Shown here: piece after piece, positions 14,706-22,059 of the stretch
Position numbering within the stretch: the stretch's first letter is position 1
Layout of the letters: the number at the start of each line of letters is the position of its first letter
Assembly: GCA_964358485.1 (NCBI GenBank)
Contig: CAYHPY010000015.1
Span: forward strand, 1 to 54,886
Source: CAYHPY01 sp964358485
GTDB taxonomy: Bacteria > Elusimicrobiota > Elusimicrobia > UBA1565 > UBA9628
Reading direction: 5' to 3'
DNA length: 54,886 nucleotides
Made by a program: the position numbers and the translations under genes
Notes under the pieces: generated by a model
The model's input: only the letters and a program-made list of their open reading frames with translations
What the model was told of the DNA's origin: nothing
The model's database searches: none

Positions 14706-14726
14706 GCCTCCCCCCTGGGGGGAGGC
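14706..14726 (-). terminator. GC-rich hairpin after rpsI
   Basis: 21-nt perfect palindrome GCCTCCCCCC-T-GGGGGGAGGC located 8 nt after the rpsI stop. The stem is strong enough for transcription arrest, but no U-tract follows on the minus strand, so factor-dependent termination or mRNA 3'-end protection is as likely as intrinsic termination. Confidence 0.5.
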
Positions 14727-14734
14727 TTGCAGCC

Positions 14735-15133
14735 TCAACGCTTAGAGTACTGGAACCGCTTGCGCGCTTTGGGCTGGCCCGACTTCTTGCGCTCGACCAT
14801 GCGCGGGTCGCGGGTCAGGAAACCCTCGGCGCGCATCGGCTTGCGGTTTTTCTCATCGAGCTTGACCAGCGCCCGGGCGATGGCGTGCCGGGCGGCGCCG
14901 GCCTGGCCGGAGATGCCTCCGCCCAGGACCTTGAGGACGAAGTCGAACTTCTTGGCATCCTCGACCGCCTGGATGGGGCGCAGGACGTCGTTGATGCGGC
15001 GTTCCTGGCCGCGGAAGAACTCGGAGAGGGGCTTGGAGTTGACCGTCACCTTGCCCTCGCCGGAGGGAATCAAGCGCACCTGCGCGACGGAACACTTGCG
15101 GCGGCCGGTGGCCAAAATCAGATTCTGCGTCAT
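14735..15133 (-). CDS. rpsI: 30S ribosomal protein S9
   Basis: 132 residues, normal S9 length. NLILATGRRKCSVAQVRL is the N-terminal block, FRGQERRINDVLRPI the centre, GGGISGQAGAARHAIARAL the conserved glycine-rich helix, and LTRDPRMVERKKSGQPKARKR the tRNA-contacting C-terminal tail ending in KR. Standard rplM-rpsI pair; the ATG overlaps the rplM TGA. Confidence 0.98.
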   Translation of the reverse strand: MTQNLILATGRRKCSVAQVRLIPSGEGKVTVNSKPLSEFFRGQERRINDVLRPIQAVEDAKKFDFVLKVLGGGISGQAGAARHAIARALVKLDEKNRKPMRAEGFLTRDPRMVERKKSGQPKARKRFQYSKR

Positions 15134-15573
15134 TTCGAGTCTCCGTTGACGACGCCCTGGGCGGCGTGGGGGTGTTTATCCCCGTTGTAGATTTTCAAGC
15201 GGGCCAACTGTCTGCCCCGAAGGCGGTTGGCGCGGATCATCCGCTTGACCGCCAGGAAGACGACCTTGCGCGGATCGCGCTCCATCATCCGGGAAAGAGG
15301 AGTGGTCTTGGCGCCCTTGGCCCAACCGGAATGGCTGAAATACTGCTTCTGCGTCAGCTTGTTTCCGGTGAGCTTGATCAGGGCGGCGTTGGTGACGACC
15401 ACGAAATCTCCGCAGTCGGTCCAATCGGTATAGGCGGGCTTGTGCTTGCCCCGCAGGAGCGTGGCGATCTTGGTCGCCATGCGGCCCAATACGATGCCAT
15501 CGGCGTTGATCAAATGCCACTTCCGGGACTTAACGGCCTCGGGCGTGTTGAGAAGAGTGGTTTTCTGGGACAT
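15130..15573 (-). CDS. rplM: 50S ribosomal protein L13
   Basis: 147 residues from ATG 15573 (MSQKTTLLNTPEAVKSRKWH). Blocks DGIVLGRMATKIATLLRGKH, DWTDCGDFVVVTNAALIKLT, GNKLTQKQYFSHSGW, MMERDPRKVVFLAVKRM and LKIYNGDKHPHAAQ are typical L13. An ATG 9 nt earlier (MAR-) is possible. The later ATG is preferred because the -10 TATCAT sits 7 nt before it, implying a leaderless message, and because it matches the family start. Confidence 0.97.
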   Translation of the reverse strand: MSQKTTLLNTPEAVKSRKWHLINADGIVLGRMATKIATLLRGKHKPAYTDWTDCGDFVVVTNAALIKLTGNKLTQKQYFSHSGWAKGAKTTPLSRMMERDPRKVVFLAVKRMIRANRLRGRQLARLKIYNGDKHPHAAQGVVNGDSK

Positions 15574-15580
15574 CCTCGCC

Positions 15581-15609
15581 ATGATACATATTTGGGAGCC
15601 CGACGGCAA
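15581..15609 (-). promoter_or_regulatory. promoter of rplM-rpsI
   Basis: Minus strand -35 TTGCCG (15604-15609), 17-bp spacer, -10 TATCAT (15581-15586), then 7 nt to the rplM ATG. The spacing implies a transcript starting at or within a few bases of the start codon. Confidence 0.55.
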
Positions 15610-15611
15610 TA

Positions 15612-15626
15612 TTGAACTGTGTTCAA
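15612..15626. promoter_or_regulatory. operator-like palindrome upstream of rplM
   Basis: Perfect palindrome TTGAAC-TGT-GTTCAA immediately upstream of the rplM -35. The half-sites resemble a GAAC...GTTC LexA-type box, but the centre is 3 nt rather than the usual 4. It lies in the 92-nt gap between the exported-protein gene and rplM. Confidence 0.4.
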
Positions 15627-15665
15627 ACACACTCATTATCAGTCGGCGGCCGCCCCCCCTTGCGC

Positions 15666-16298
15666 CTACTCTTCCGGGGAAAACCCGGGCTCGAAGCCCG
15701 GTGGCGGCGCGTCGGACTCCAGCGGCCTGCGCCGGGTCCCCATGACCGTGCCGCTGGGGGTCGTCCAGGAGACGGCCATGCCCAATTTCCCGCGGGTGTA
15801 AATCAATTCCCCGATCTCGGTCAAAATCCCCCCCTCCGCGAAGAGGGGACGGCCCTCGAGATCCTTGAGCTTGAAGACGAATTTGGCGTCCACGCCCTTG
15901 CGGCCGAAAAACTCCACGGCGTCCTGGGAGAGCCGGAAAAGATAGCGGTTGTAGCCTTCCTTGGTCAGGCGGCTACGGGTCTCGCGCTTGCCCGGGGCCT
16001 TCTGCTCGACGATGAGGCCCGCCCGGGAGCGTTCCTTGGAGCGCAGGTAGCGCAGGGCCTCGGGCTCGACCTCCCGGATGCGGGTGAGCAGGCGCAGGTC
16101 CTCGGGGCTCCAGTCGTTGGCGTCGGGGGCCAGGATTCGCCTCTGCCACATTTCCCCCAGGATGCTCCGGCGCTCGTCGGGAGAGGCCCGCTCGGAGGCC
16201 AGGCTGGGAGCCGGGGCGGCGTGCGAGCCCGGGCGCTCGGCGGCGCGGCCAAGGAGGGCGGACCAACCCAGGACGGCCCAGAGGAGGGCGGCCGGCAC
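15666..16298 (-). CDS. exported protein of unknown function
   Basis: 210 residues beginning with a probable signal peptide, MPAALLWAVLGWSALLGRAA (GTG start, 5 nt after dcd). After a low-complexity stretch (HAAPAPSLASERASPDER) comes a charged helical part with SILGEMWQRRI and EDLRLLTRIREVEPEALRYL. A beta-rich C-terminal half follows, including YLFRLSQDAVEFFGRKGVDA, FVFKLKDLEGRPLFAEGG and GELIYTRGKLGMAVSWTTP. I recognise no family and see no catalytic motif. It follows dcd in an apparent operon. Confidence 0.65.
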   Translation of the reverse strand: MPAALLWAVLGWSALLGRAAERPGSHAAPAPSLASERASPDERRSILGEMWQRRILAPDANDWSPEDLRLLTRIREVEPEALRYLRSKERSRAGLIVEQKAPGKRETRSRLTKEGYNRYLFRLSQDAVEFFGRKGVDAKFVFKLKDLEGRPLFAEGGILTEIGELIYTRGKLGMAVSWTTPSGTVMGTRRRPLESDAPPPGFEPGFSPEE

Positions 16299-16303
16299 GG
16301 GTC

Positions 16304-16900
16304 TTACTTTTTGCCGGCTTTGGCGGCCTTGCCGGCCCCGGCCGAGGCCAGGATCCGGGGAAGGACGACCCCCACCTGGTCCTGGTATTTCCCGCGGCGG
16401 TCGGAGTAGCTGACCTCGCAGACCTCGTCGGACTCCAGGAACAGGAGCTGGGCGATGCCCTCGTTGGAGTAGATCTTGGCCGGCAACGGCGTGGTGTTGG
16501 AGATTTCGATGGTCAAAAAGCCCTCCCAGGTCGGCTCCAGGGGCGTGACGTTGACGATGATCCCGCAGCGCGCGTAGGTGGACTTGCCCAGGCAGATGGC
16601 CAAAACCTTGCGCGGGATCTTGAAGCGCTCCACCGAGCGCGCGAGCGCGAAGGAGTTCGGAGGCACGATGCACTCGGGACCTTTGTGATCCACGAAGGAA
16701 TTGGCCGCGAAGGCCTTGGGATCGACCAGGGCGCCGTAGACGTTGGTGAAAATCTTGTACTCGTCGGCCACGCGGATGTCGTATCCGTAGGAGGAGAGCC
16801 CGAACGAAATCCGGCCGGTCCCGTCCTGGCGGTCGACGAACGGGTCGATCATCTTCTCTTCCAGGCAGGTCTTGCGGATCCAACGGTCTGATTTCAACAT
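16304..16900 (-). CDS. dcd: dCTP deaminase
   Basis: Deaminates dCTP to dUTP, the first step to dTMP in many bacteria. 198 residues from the second ATG (MLKSDRWIRKTCLEEKM), chosen because GGAGG lies about 9 nt upstream. Landmarks: ISFGLSSYGYDIRVADEYKI, VPPNSFALARSVERF, GKSTYARCGIIVNVTPLEP, TIEISNTTPLPAKIYSNEG and IAQLLFLESDEV, as in trimeric Dcd/DUT-fold enzymes. The alanine/lysine-rich tail is probably disordered. A monofunctional Dcd is more likely than the Dcd-DUT bifunctional type, but I cannot exclude the latter. Confidence 0.93.
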   Translation of the reverse strand: MLKSDRWIRKTCLEEKMIDPFVDRQDGTGRISFGLSSYGYDIRVADEYKIFTNVYGALVDPKAFAANSFVDHKGPECIVPPNSFALARSVERFKIPRKVLAICLGKSTYARCGIIVNVTPLEPTWEGFLTIEISNTTPLPAKIYSNEGIAQLLFLESDEVCEVSYSDRRGKYQDQVGVVLPRILASAGAGKAAKAGKK

Positions 16901-16904
16901 GGTC

Positions 16905-18272
16905 TCAATCCTCCGACGCGATTTTAGCATTTCCGCGGGCGGCCAGGACCGCCGCCGCCGCGGCCTGGCCGCTGGCCACCGCGCTCTCGATGGTGGCCGG
17001 CAGGCCGGTGCGGGTCCAATCCCCGGCCACGAACAAGCCGGGGGAGAGTTCGCCGGGCGTGGGTCGCAGGGCCTCCGAGCCGGGGCAGGGGGACAAGGTG
17101 GCGAAGGGCTCCTTGATCACCTTCCAGGCCGTAATCTTGGCGTCCTTGAAGCGCGGCAGGCAGGCCGCCAGGTCCCGGCGCGCGATCTCCAGGATTTCCG
17201 CCGGAGACAACGCGACATGACGGCGCGCGCCGCTGATGACCAGGGAAAGATATTGACCGTCCCCCCGCCGGCCGAAAATCCGGCTTTTGTTGAACACCCA
17301 ATGAATGTCGGTGCCGAGCAGGCCGATCAAAGGCTCCCGGTCCAGGACCGGACGGTCCAGCCAGAGGCAGACGCTCACGATCGGAGCGGCCCCCAGTTTT
17401 TCCCAGGGGCCGCGCGCGGCCGCGGGCAGATCCAGGCGGCGTAAATCCCACGGGGGCAAGGTGGACACCACGGCCTGGGCCCGGACCTGAGTCCCGTCCT
17501 CCAAGACGATCCCGTCGACACGGCCGTTTTCCTTGATGAACCCGGCCGCCCGGCGCGACTCGATGACCTGCCCGCCCCGTTCCTCGATGAATTTCCGGGC
17601 CCCGCCGGTGTAGAGCTCGGAGAGCCCCACGGTGGACAGGCCCAGGCGGCTGCCTTGCGCCCCGCGGTAGAACATGTCGGCCATGGCCTGCGCCAGGCCC
17701 GTGGCCGCGGCGATGCCCGGATCATCGTTGAGCACGCCCAGGGCGATCGGGTCCAGCAGGCGCCGCTGAAGGCGCGCGCCGGCCCCCAGGGAGTCGAGCC
17801 ACTGCCGGACGGTCACGCGGTCGAGCTCCGGGGGCGCCGCGCCCTCGCGGGCCACGCGGCGCAGGGCGCGGTCCAGACGGACCAAGCCCCATTTATCCCC
17901 CCAGGAGAGGCCCCGCAGGCGCGCCACGCCCCAGGCCAGGTTCAGCGGCGCTCCCAGGAAGGGAGGGCAATTCAAAAGGTCGCGCGCGCCGCCGGGCTCG
18001 GCGTAATCCACCCGGGCGCCGGGCTCAAAGCGAAGAAGAGGCGAACACCCGATGCGGGCCAGGAAGGCGCGGGTCTTGCGGTAACAGCCCATGAAGAGGT
18101 GCTGGCCGTTGTCCACGGCGTCGCCGGTGGCGGGGTCCTTGTAGGAATAGGCCCGGCCCCCCAGGTGGGGCTTTTTCTCCAGGACCCGGACCTTCAGGCC
18201 CGCCGCGGCCAAATCCACGGCGCACGAAAGGCCGGCGAAGCCCCCGCCCAGGATCAGCGCGTCAGAACCCAT
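16905..18272 (-). CDS. hpnE: hydroxysqualene dehydroxylase HpnE
   Basis: FAD-dependent amine-oxidase-fold enzyme, the last step from presqualene diphosphate via hydroxysqualene to squalene. 455 residues. The N-terminal dinucleotide fold is ALILGGGFAGLSCAVDLA, then RVLEKKPHLGGRAYSYKD and VDNGQHLFMGCYRKT. The middle region has LLDPIALGVLNDDP and GLSELYTGGARKFIEERGG. The C-terminal FAD-binding block is LFVAGDWTRTGLPATIESAV. Adjacency to hpnD and hpnC separates it from carotenoid desaturases of the same fold. Confidence 0.92.
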   Translation of the reverse strand: MGSDALILGGGFAGLSCAVDLAAAGLKVRVLEKKPHLGGRAYSYKDPATGDAVDNGQHLFMGCYRKTRAFLARIGCSPLLRFEPGARVDYAEPGGARDLLNCPPFLGAPLNLAWGVARLRGLSWGDKWGLVRLDRALRRVAREGAAPPELDRVTVRQWLDSLGAGARLQRRLLDPIALGVLNDDPGIAAATGLAQAMADMFYRGAQGSRLGLSTVGLSELYTGGARKFIEERGGQVIESRRAAGFIKENGRVDGIVLEDGTQVRAQAVVSTLPPWDLRRLDLPAAARGPWEKLGAAPIVSVCLWLDRPVLDREPLIGLLGTDIHWVFNKSRIFGRRGDGQYLSLVISGARRHVALSPAEILEIARRDLAACLPRFKDAKITAWKVIKEPFATLSPCPGSEALRPTPGELSPGLFVAGDWTRTGLPATIESAVASGQAAAAAVLAARGNAKIASED

Positions 18273-19101
18273 GACAGTAGAGCCAGGCCTTGCCCATGTG
18301 CTGGAGCTTGCGCAAAATCCCCTGGCTGGTCTTTTCGAAGAAGACGCGGTAGCCCGTCTCGTGAAGCTCGTCCAGGAGACCCTCGTAGACGTGGGCCATG
18401 ATCTCCGCGGGCAGAAGGCCGGGACGGTCGCGAAAATCCACCAGGCTCCGTCCCCTCCGGTAGAAAGTCTTGGCGCGCTGGTATTGAATGTTCATCAGGC
18501 GGGTGAACGCCGGGGTGTGGTCCCGGCTCCTAAGCGCCTCCAAGGAATAGCCCGCCTCGCGCATGTCGGCCAGGGGCAGGTAGACCCGCCCGATCTCCAG
18601 GTCGGCGCCGACGTCCCGGATGATATTGGTGAGCTGAAAGGCGTAGCCGAAATTCAGCGCGAATTGGCGGATGTGCTCGGGGGAGGTGAAGGAGTAGCCG
18701 AAGATCTCCACTGAGAGGTCTCCGACCGCGCAGGCCACGCCCTTGAGGTAGCTCTCCAGCTCCTCGAAGGTCTCGTAGCGGGAGACCGTCAGGTCCATCT
18801 CGCAGCCGCGGATAACTTCAAGGAACGGCTGCTTTGGAAGGTGGAATTTTTTGATGTGCGCAAGCAGCCGTTCCGAAAGACTGTTCGTCGGCGTTCCGTT
18901 GTATATTCTTTCTACTTCTTCCTTCCAGAAATCCAACATCCGTTGCGCTTCTTTTTTATTCAAAGACCCCGAATCCACGATGTCGTCGATCAGGCGGCAG
19001 TATTCGTAGACCGCGGAGAGGGCCGCGCGCTTGTCCTTGGGCAAAAGGAGGAAACCCCAGTAAAAGCTCGACCGGCGTTCGGCCGGAGCGGCGGGGCTCA
19101 T
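18262..19101 (-). CDS. hpnD: presqualene diphosphate synthase HpnD
   Basis: Trans-isoprenyl diphosphate synthase fold; condenses two farnesyl diphosphates. 279 residues from the ATG overlapping the hpnC stop (ATGA). SFYWGFLLLPKDKRAALSAV and YEYCRLIDDIVD give the first Asp-rich motif; the second region is QLTNIIRDVGADLEIGRVYL, preceded by RGCEMDLTVSRYETFEELE. A longer N-terminal reading frame exists but has no homologous content. Second gene of the hpnC-hpnD-hpnE set. Confidence 0.93.
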   Translation of the reverse strand: MSPAAPAERRSSFYWGFLLLPKDKRAALSAVYEYCRLIDDIVDSGSLNKKEAQRMLDFWKEEVERIYNGTPTNSLSERLLAHIKKFHLPKQPFLEVIRGCEMDLTVSRYETFEELESYLKGVACAVGDLSVEIFGYSFTSPEHIRQFALNFGYAFQLTNIIRDVGADLEIGRVYLPLADMREAGYSLEALRSRDHTPAFTRLMNIQYQRAKTFYRRGRSLVDFRDRPGLLPAEIMAHVYEGLLDELHETGYRVFFEKTSQGILRKLQHMGKAWLYCHGF

Positions 19102-19982
19102 TTGGCCAGGATGGCCCGGGCCGCCAAAGGAATCCAGTCCCGGCGCCTGAGAGCCGGGCGGGCCGTGAGCGTGTCGAAGCCCGCGCGCCGGATCATGCGG
19201 AGAATTTCGGTCCCCCCCGCCCAGGTCAGGCGGATTTCCCAGGACAGGGGCCACTTCAGGCAGCCGACCAGCGGCCGGCCTTCATCGAAGAGGGCGCGGG
19301 TGCGCTTCCACTCCATGCGCATCAGGGATCGGAATTTCTCATTGACCACCCCCATCCGCAGGTCCGCCTCGGAGTAGCCGAATTGCTTGAAGTCCTCCTC
19401 GGGGATGTAGATGCGCCCTTTCTTGAGGTCCACCGACAGGTCCTGCCAGAAATTGGTGAGCTGGAGGGCCGTGCAGATCGCGTCGGAATACCGGAAGAGC
19501 TGAGGGTCCCGGTGCCCGTGGATCATGAGCACGATCCGGCCGACGGGGTTGGCCGAGCGCCGGCAGTAATCCAGAACCTCGTCGAAAGTCGCGTAGCGGC
19601 TCTTGCGAACATCCTGGAGGAAGGCGTCCAGGAGATCCGCGAAAGGTTCTTTCGGAAGCTCCAACTCCTTGAGGCTCTCGGCCAGGGCCAGGAACACGGG
19701 ATGGCGCGCGGGAGCCCTCCCGGCGTCCTCGAGCTGGCGTTTCCAATCCAACAGGCGCTCGATCCGCCGTCCCTCGTACTCGGGCTCGTCGGCGAAGTCG
19801 TCGGCGATGCGCGCGAAGGCGTAAAGGACCGAGACGTGGCGGCGGGCCTTGGAGGGCAGAAGGCGCGAGGCCACCGGAAAATTCTCGTAATGCCGACGGG
19901 CCAAATCCGCGCAGAAGGCGAAGGCGGCCGAGACTCCCCCGACCTCCTCCACCCGGGCGTCGGCGGCGGCCGCGGTGTTCAA
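19098..19982 (-). CDS. hpnC: hydroxysqualene synthase HpnC
   Basis: Squalene/phytoene synthase family; converts presqualene diphosphate to hydroxysqualene. The start is probably the TTG overlapping the obg stop (TTGA), giving 294 residues; a later GTG is possible. Landmarks: RRHYENFPVASRLLPSKARR, YAFARIADDFADEPEYEG (first Asp motif), RKSRYATFDEVLDYCRRSAN, and QLTNFWQDLSVDLKKGRIYI (second Asp motif). Together HpnC, D and E make squalene; no squalene-hopene cyclase is in the window. Confidence 0.91.
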   Translation of the reverse strand: MNTAAAADARVEEVGGVSAAFAFCADLARRHYENFPVASRLLPSKARRHVSVLYAFARIADDFADEPEYEGRRIERLLDWKRQLEDAGRAPARHPVFLALAESLKELELPKEPFADLLDAFLQDVRKSRYATFDEVLDYCRRSANPVGRIVLMIHGHRDPQLFRYSDAICTALQLTNFWQDLSVDLKKGRIYIPEEDFKQFGYSEADLRMGVVNEKFRSLMRMEWKRTRALFDEGRPLVGCLKWPLSWEIRLTWAGGTEILRMIRRAGFDTLTARPALRRRDWIPLAARAILAK

Positions 19983-21298
19983 GGCTTGCCCACCCCGATC
20001 CGGGTCCGGCCGTCCTTCTTGGTCGGAAGGCGCCGAAACGGCTCGTCGCTCCACTCGAATTCGACCTTTCCGCAGCGGACCTGGTCTCCGGGCTGGATTC
20101 CGGCGCGGCGCAGGGCGCGGTCCACGCCGACCCGCTTGAGAGCCTGCTGGAAGCGCTGGACGGCCTCGGGCAAGGTGGTTTCCAGCATGGCTGAGGCACG
20201 CTCCACGTAGGTCCCCGTGACCTCGAAACGCTTCCCGCCCAGGGAGCGGACCTTGAAGCCCGCCTCCATGCGAATGCGCCGGACCGTCGGCGCGGGAAGC
20301 CGGGACTCGGGGGGCCGATGGGAAAGTTCCTTGAGGATGCGGTCCAAAAGGGGAATGAGCCCTTCGCCCGTGGCCGCCGACAGGCCCAGAACCTTGCGGC
20401 CCGGGAAGGACTTGCGGAATTCCTTGAGCACGATCCCCGCCTCCGCGAGATCGGTCTTGTTGACCACCAGAATCCGCGGCTTGGCGCCCAGGAGGGGACT
20501 GTAGGATTTAAGCTCCCGCTCGATGACGGCCACGCCCTTCTTGGGAGCATGCCCGCCGAAACCGTTGGGATCCACCAGATGGACCAGGAGCCGGGTGCGC
20601 TCGATGTGCCGCAAGAATTCGTCGCCGAGCCCCTTGCCGGAGTGCGCGCCCTCGATGAGTCCGGGGATGTCGGCCGCCACGAAATCGGCGCCTTTGTGGG
20701 ACACGACCCCCAAATGGGGGGAGAGCGTGGTGAAAGGGTAATCGGCCACCTTGGGCCGGGCCGCGGAGATCCGCGACAGAAGGGTGGATTTTCCCGCGTT
20801 GGGAAAACCGACCAGCCCGACGTCGGCCAGGAGCTTGAGCTCCAAATCCAGGGAAACTTTTTCGCCGGGCGCGCCCTTTTCGCGGATCCGGGGGGCCGTG
20901 CAAAAACGGGTTTTAAAGGATAGGTTTCCGCGCCCGCCCCGGCCGCCCTTGGCCGCGCAATAGCGTTCCCCCTCTTTGGAGAGGTCCGCGACCACCGCGC
21001 CGTCTTTTTTAATGATGGTGCCCAGCGGAACCCGAAGAATGACGTCCTCTCCGTTGTAGCCGTCCTTGTTGGCGCCCTTGCCCGGGGTGCCGTCTCCGCC
21101 GCCGACATGGGGGCGCCGGGCCTGCTCCAGAAGGGTCGAAAGGTTACCGGAAGCCTCAAGGATCACGTCGCCGCCGCGCCCCCCGTCGGCGCCGTCGGGA
21201 CCCCCGAACTCCTTGAACTTGTCGCGGTGAAAGGAGAGGCAGCCGTCGCCTCCCTTGCCGCCGGTGGTGTGGATGCGGACTTTATCTATAAACGACAT
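19979..21298 (-). CDS. obg: Obg/CgtA GTPase
   Basis: Ribosome-associated GTPase of 50S assembly and stress control. 439 residues in three domains. The Obg glycine-rich domain is 1-158: VRIHTTGGKGGDGCLSFHR, GGPDGADGGRGGDVIL, AAKGGRGGRGN. The G domain is about 159-330: G1 GFPNAGKST, G2 YPFTTLSP, G3 DIPGLIEGA, G4 NKTD, G5 SAAT. The C-terminal OCT domain starts near 345 and ends at FEWSDEPFRRL. The order rplU-rpmA-obg is the classic arrangement. Confidence 0.98.
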   Translation of the reverse strand: MSFIDKVRIHTTGGKGGDGCLSFHRDKFKEFGGPDGADGGRGGDVILEASGNLSTLLEQARRPHVGGGDGTPGKGANKDGYNGEDVILRVPLGTIIKKDGAVVADLSKEGERYCAAKGGRGGRGNLSFKTRFCTAPRIREKGAPGEKVSLDLELKLLADVGLVGFPNAGKSTLLSRISAARPKVADYPFTTLSPHLGVVSHKGADFVAADIPGLIEGAHSGKGLGDEFLRHIERTRLLVHLVDPNGFGGHAPKKGVAVIERELKSYSPLLGAKPRILVVNKTDLAEAGIVLKEFRKSFPGRKVLGLSAATGEGLIPLLDRILKELSHRPPESRLPAPTVRRIRMEAGFKVRSLGGKRFEVTGTYVERASAMLETTLPEAVQRFQQALKRVGVDRALRRAGIQPGDQVRCGKVEFEWSDEPFRRLPTKKDGRTRIGVGKP

Positions 21299-21374
21299 GA
21301 ATTTTTCCGGGACGGAAAAACTGGAAACGGGGAAAGAACGGCTACGGGAAAGGAACCACGGACAACGGGTGAGG

Positions 21375-21431
21375 AGATAAGAAGCGGGTTAATTGGGCGA
21401 CGGGGGAAGAACCGATACCCGCTTCTTATCT
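21375..21431. repeat. 15-bp inverted repeat spanning the rpmA stop
   Basis: AGATAAGAAGCGGGT (21375-21389) and its exact complement ACCCGCTTCTTATCT (21417-21431) enclose 27 nt containing the last codons and stop of rpmA. Plus-strand reading is followed by a T-run, but that T-run is part of the Lys codons of rpmA. In the rpmA transcript the hairpin is followed by CCTCACCCG, so it is not a classic terminator. It may protect the rplU-rpmA 3' end or limit read-through to obg. Confidence 0.6.
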
Positions 21432-21652
21432 TTTTTGGCCCACTGGAACGTCACCACGCCCGGGACCATGGCGAACAAGGTGTCGTCCTTGCCCCGGCCC
21501 ACGTTGAGCCCGGGAAGGATTTTGGTGCCGCGCTGGCGGACGATGATTTCGCCCGACAAAACGAGCTGGCCGCCGTAGCGTTTGATGCCGAGGCGCTGGC
21601 CGTTGGAGTCCCGGCCGTTGGAAGAGGAGCCCTGCGCTTTTGTGTGTGCCAT
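21389..21652 (-). CDS. rpmA: 50S ribosomal protein L27
   Basis: 87 residues. MAHTKAQGSSSNGRDSNGQR, LGIKRYGGQLVLSGEIIVRQ, RGTKILPGLNVGRGKDDTLF and VVTFQWAKKDKKRVSV are standard. The N-terminus is the short mature form without the cleaved extension of Firmicutes. 10 nt downstream of rplU. The 90-nt gap to obg holds nothing obvious apart from the inverted repeat. Confidence 0.98.
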   Translation of the reverse strand: MAHTKAQGSSSNGRDSNGQRLGIKRYGGQLVLSGEIIVRQRGTKILPGLNVGRGKDDTLFAMVPGVVTFQWAKKDKKRVSVLPPSPN

Positions 21653-21662
21653 GGTTGTATCC

Positions 21663-21974
21663 TTAAGAGAGGTTGATTCCCTTGATCCGAATGGAGGTCA
21701 GGTTCTGCCGGTGGCCGGCCGTCTTTTTGTAGGCCTTCTTGCTCCGGCGCTTGAAAACGATGATTTTCGGGCCGCGTTCCGCGGCGAGGACCTCGGCGAC
21801 GACCTTGGCCTTCCGGGTGGCAGCCGCGGGACCGCCGTCTTTGGCGTCTCCGACCGCCCAAAGCGCGTCGAAAGTGATCTCGCCCCCGATTTGAGCCGGG
21901 AGCTTTTCCACTCGGAGCGTTTCTCCGGGTTGGACCCAATACTGCTTTCCGCCTGTTTCGATGATTGCGTACAT
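21663..21974 (-). CDS. rplU: 50S ribosomal protein L21
   Basis: 103 residues. MYAIIETGGKQYWVQPGETL, RVEKLPAQIGGEITFDAL, KVVAEVLAAERGPKIIVFKR, RSKKAYKKTAGHRQN and LTSIRIKGINL are conserved L21 blocks. It is the first gene of the rplU-rpmA-obg operon and has its own promoter and hairpin leader. Confidence 0.98.
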   Translation of the reverse strand: MYAIIETGGKQYWVQPGETLRVEKLPAQIGGEITFDALWAVGDAKDGGPAAATRKAKVVAEVLAAERGPKIIVFKRRSKKAYKKTAGHRQNLTSIRIKGINLS

Positions 21975-21979
21975 ATTAC

Positions 21980-22003
21980 CCCGCCGGAGCCCCTTCCGGC
22001 GGG
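21980..22003 (-). promoter_or_regulatory. rplU leader hairpin at the ribosome site
   Basis: Perfect 9-bp stem CCCGCCGGA / TCCGGCGGG with a 6-nt loop, ending 5 nt before the rplU ATG. The 3' arm contains the only purine-rich ribosome site (GGCGGG), so folding would hide it. Candidate autoregulatory leader of the L21 type. Confidence 0.55.
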
Positions 22004-22016
22004 CCCCTATCGTTTT

Positions 22017-22046
22017 ATCCTAGCAAAATTTTCCCTTTATTTTCAA
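22017..22046 (-). promoter_or_regulatory. promoter of rplU-rpmA-obg
   Basis: -35 TTGAAA (22041-22046), 18-bp A/T-rich spacer, TGC-extended -10 TAGGAT (22017-22022). Start expected near 22010, leaving a leader of about 35 nt that includes the hairpin. Confidence 0.65.
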
Positions 22047-22059
22047 TATTCCGTCGCCC

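Noticed and set aside
15612..15626. LexA box
   Set aside because: The centre is 3 nt, not the 4 nt of GAAC-N4-GTTC sites, and the downstream genes are ribosomal proteins.
18262..19982. Carotenoid synthases (CrtB/CrtM)
   Set aside because: Two paralogous synthases plus the HpnE-type oxidase in one operon fit HpnC-HpnD-HpnE; no carotenoid desaturase or cyclase is nearby.
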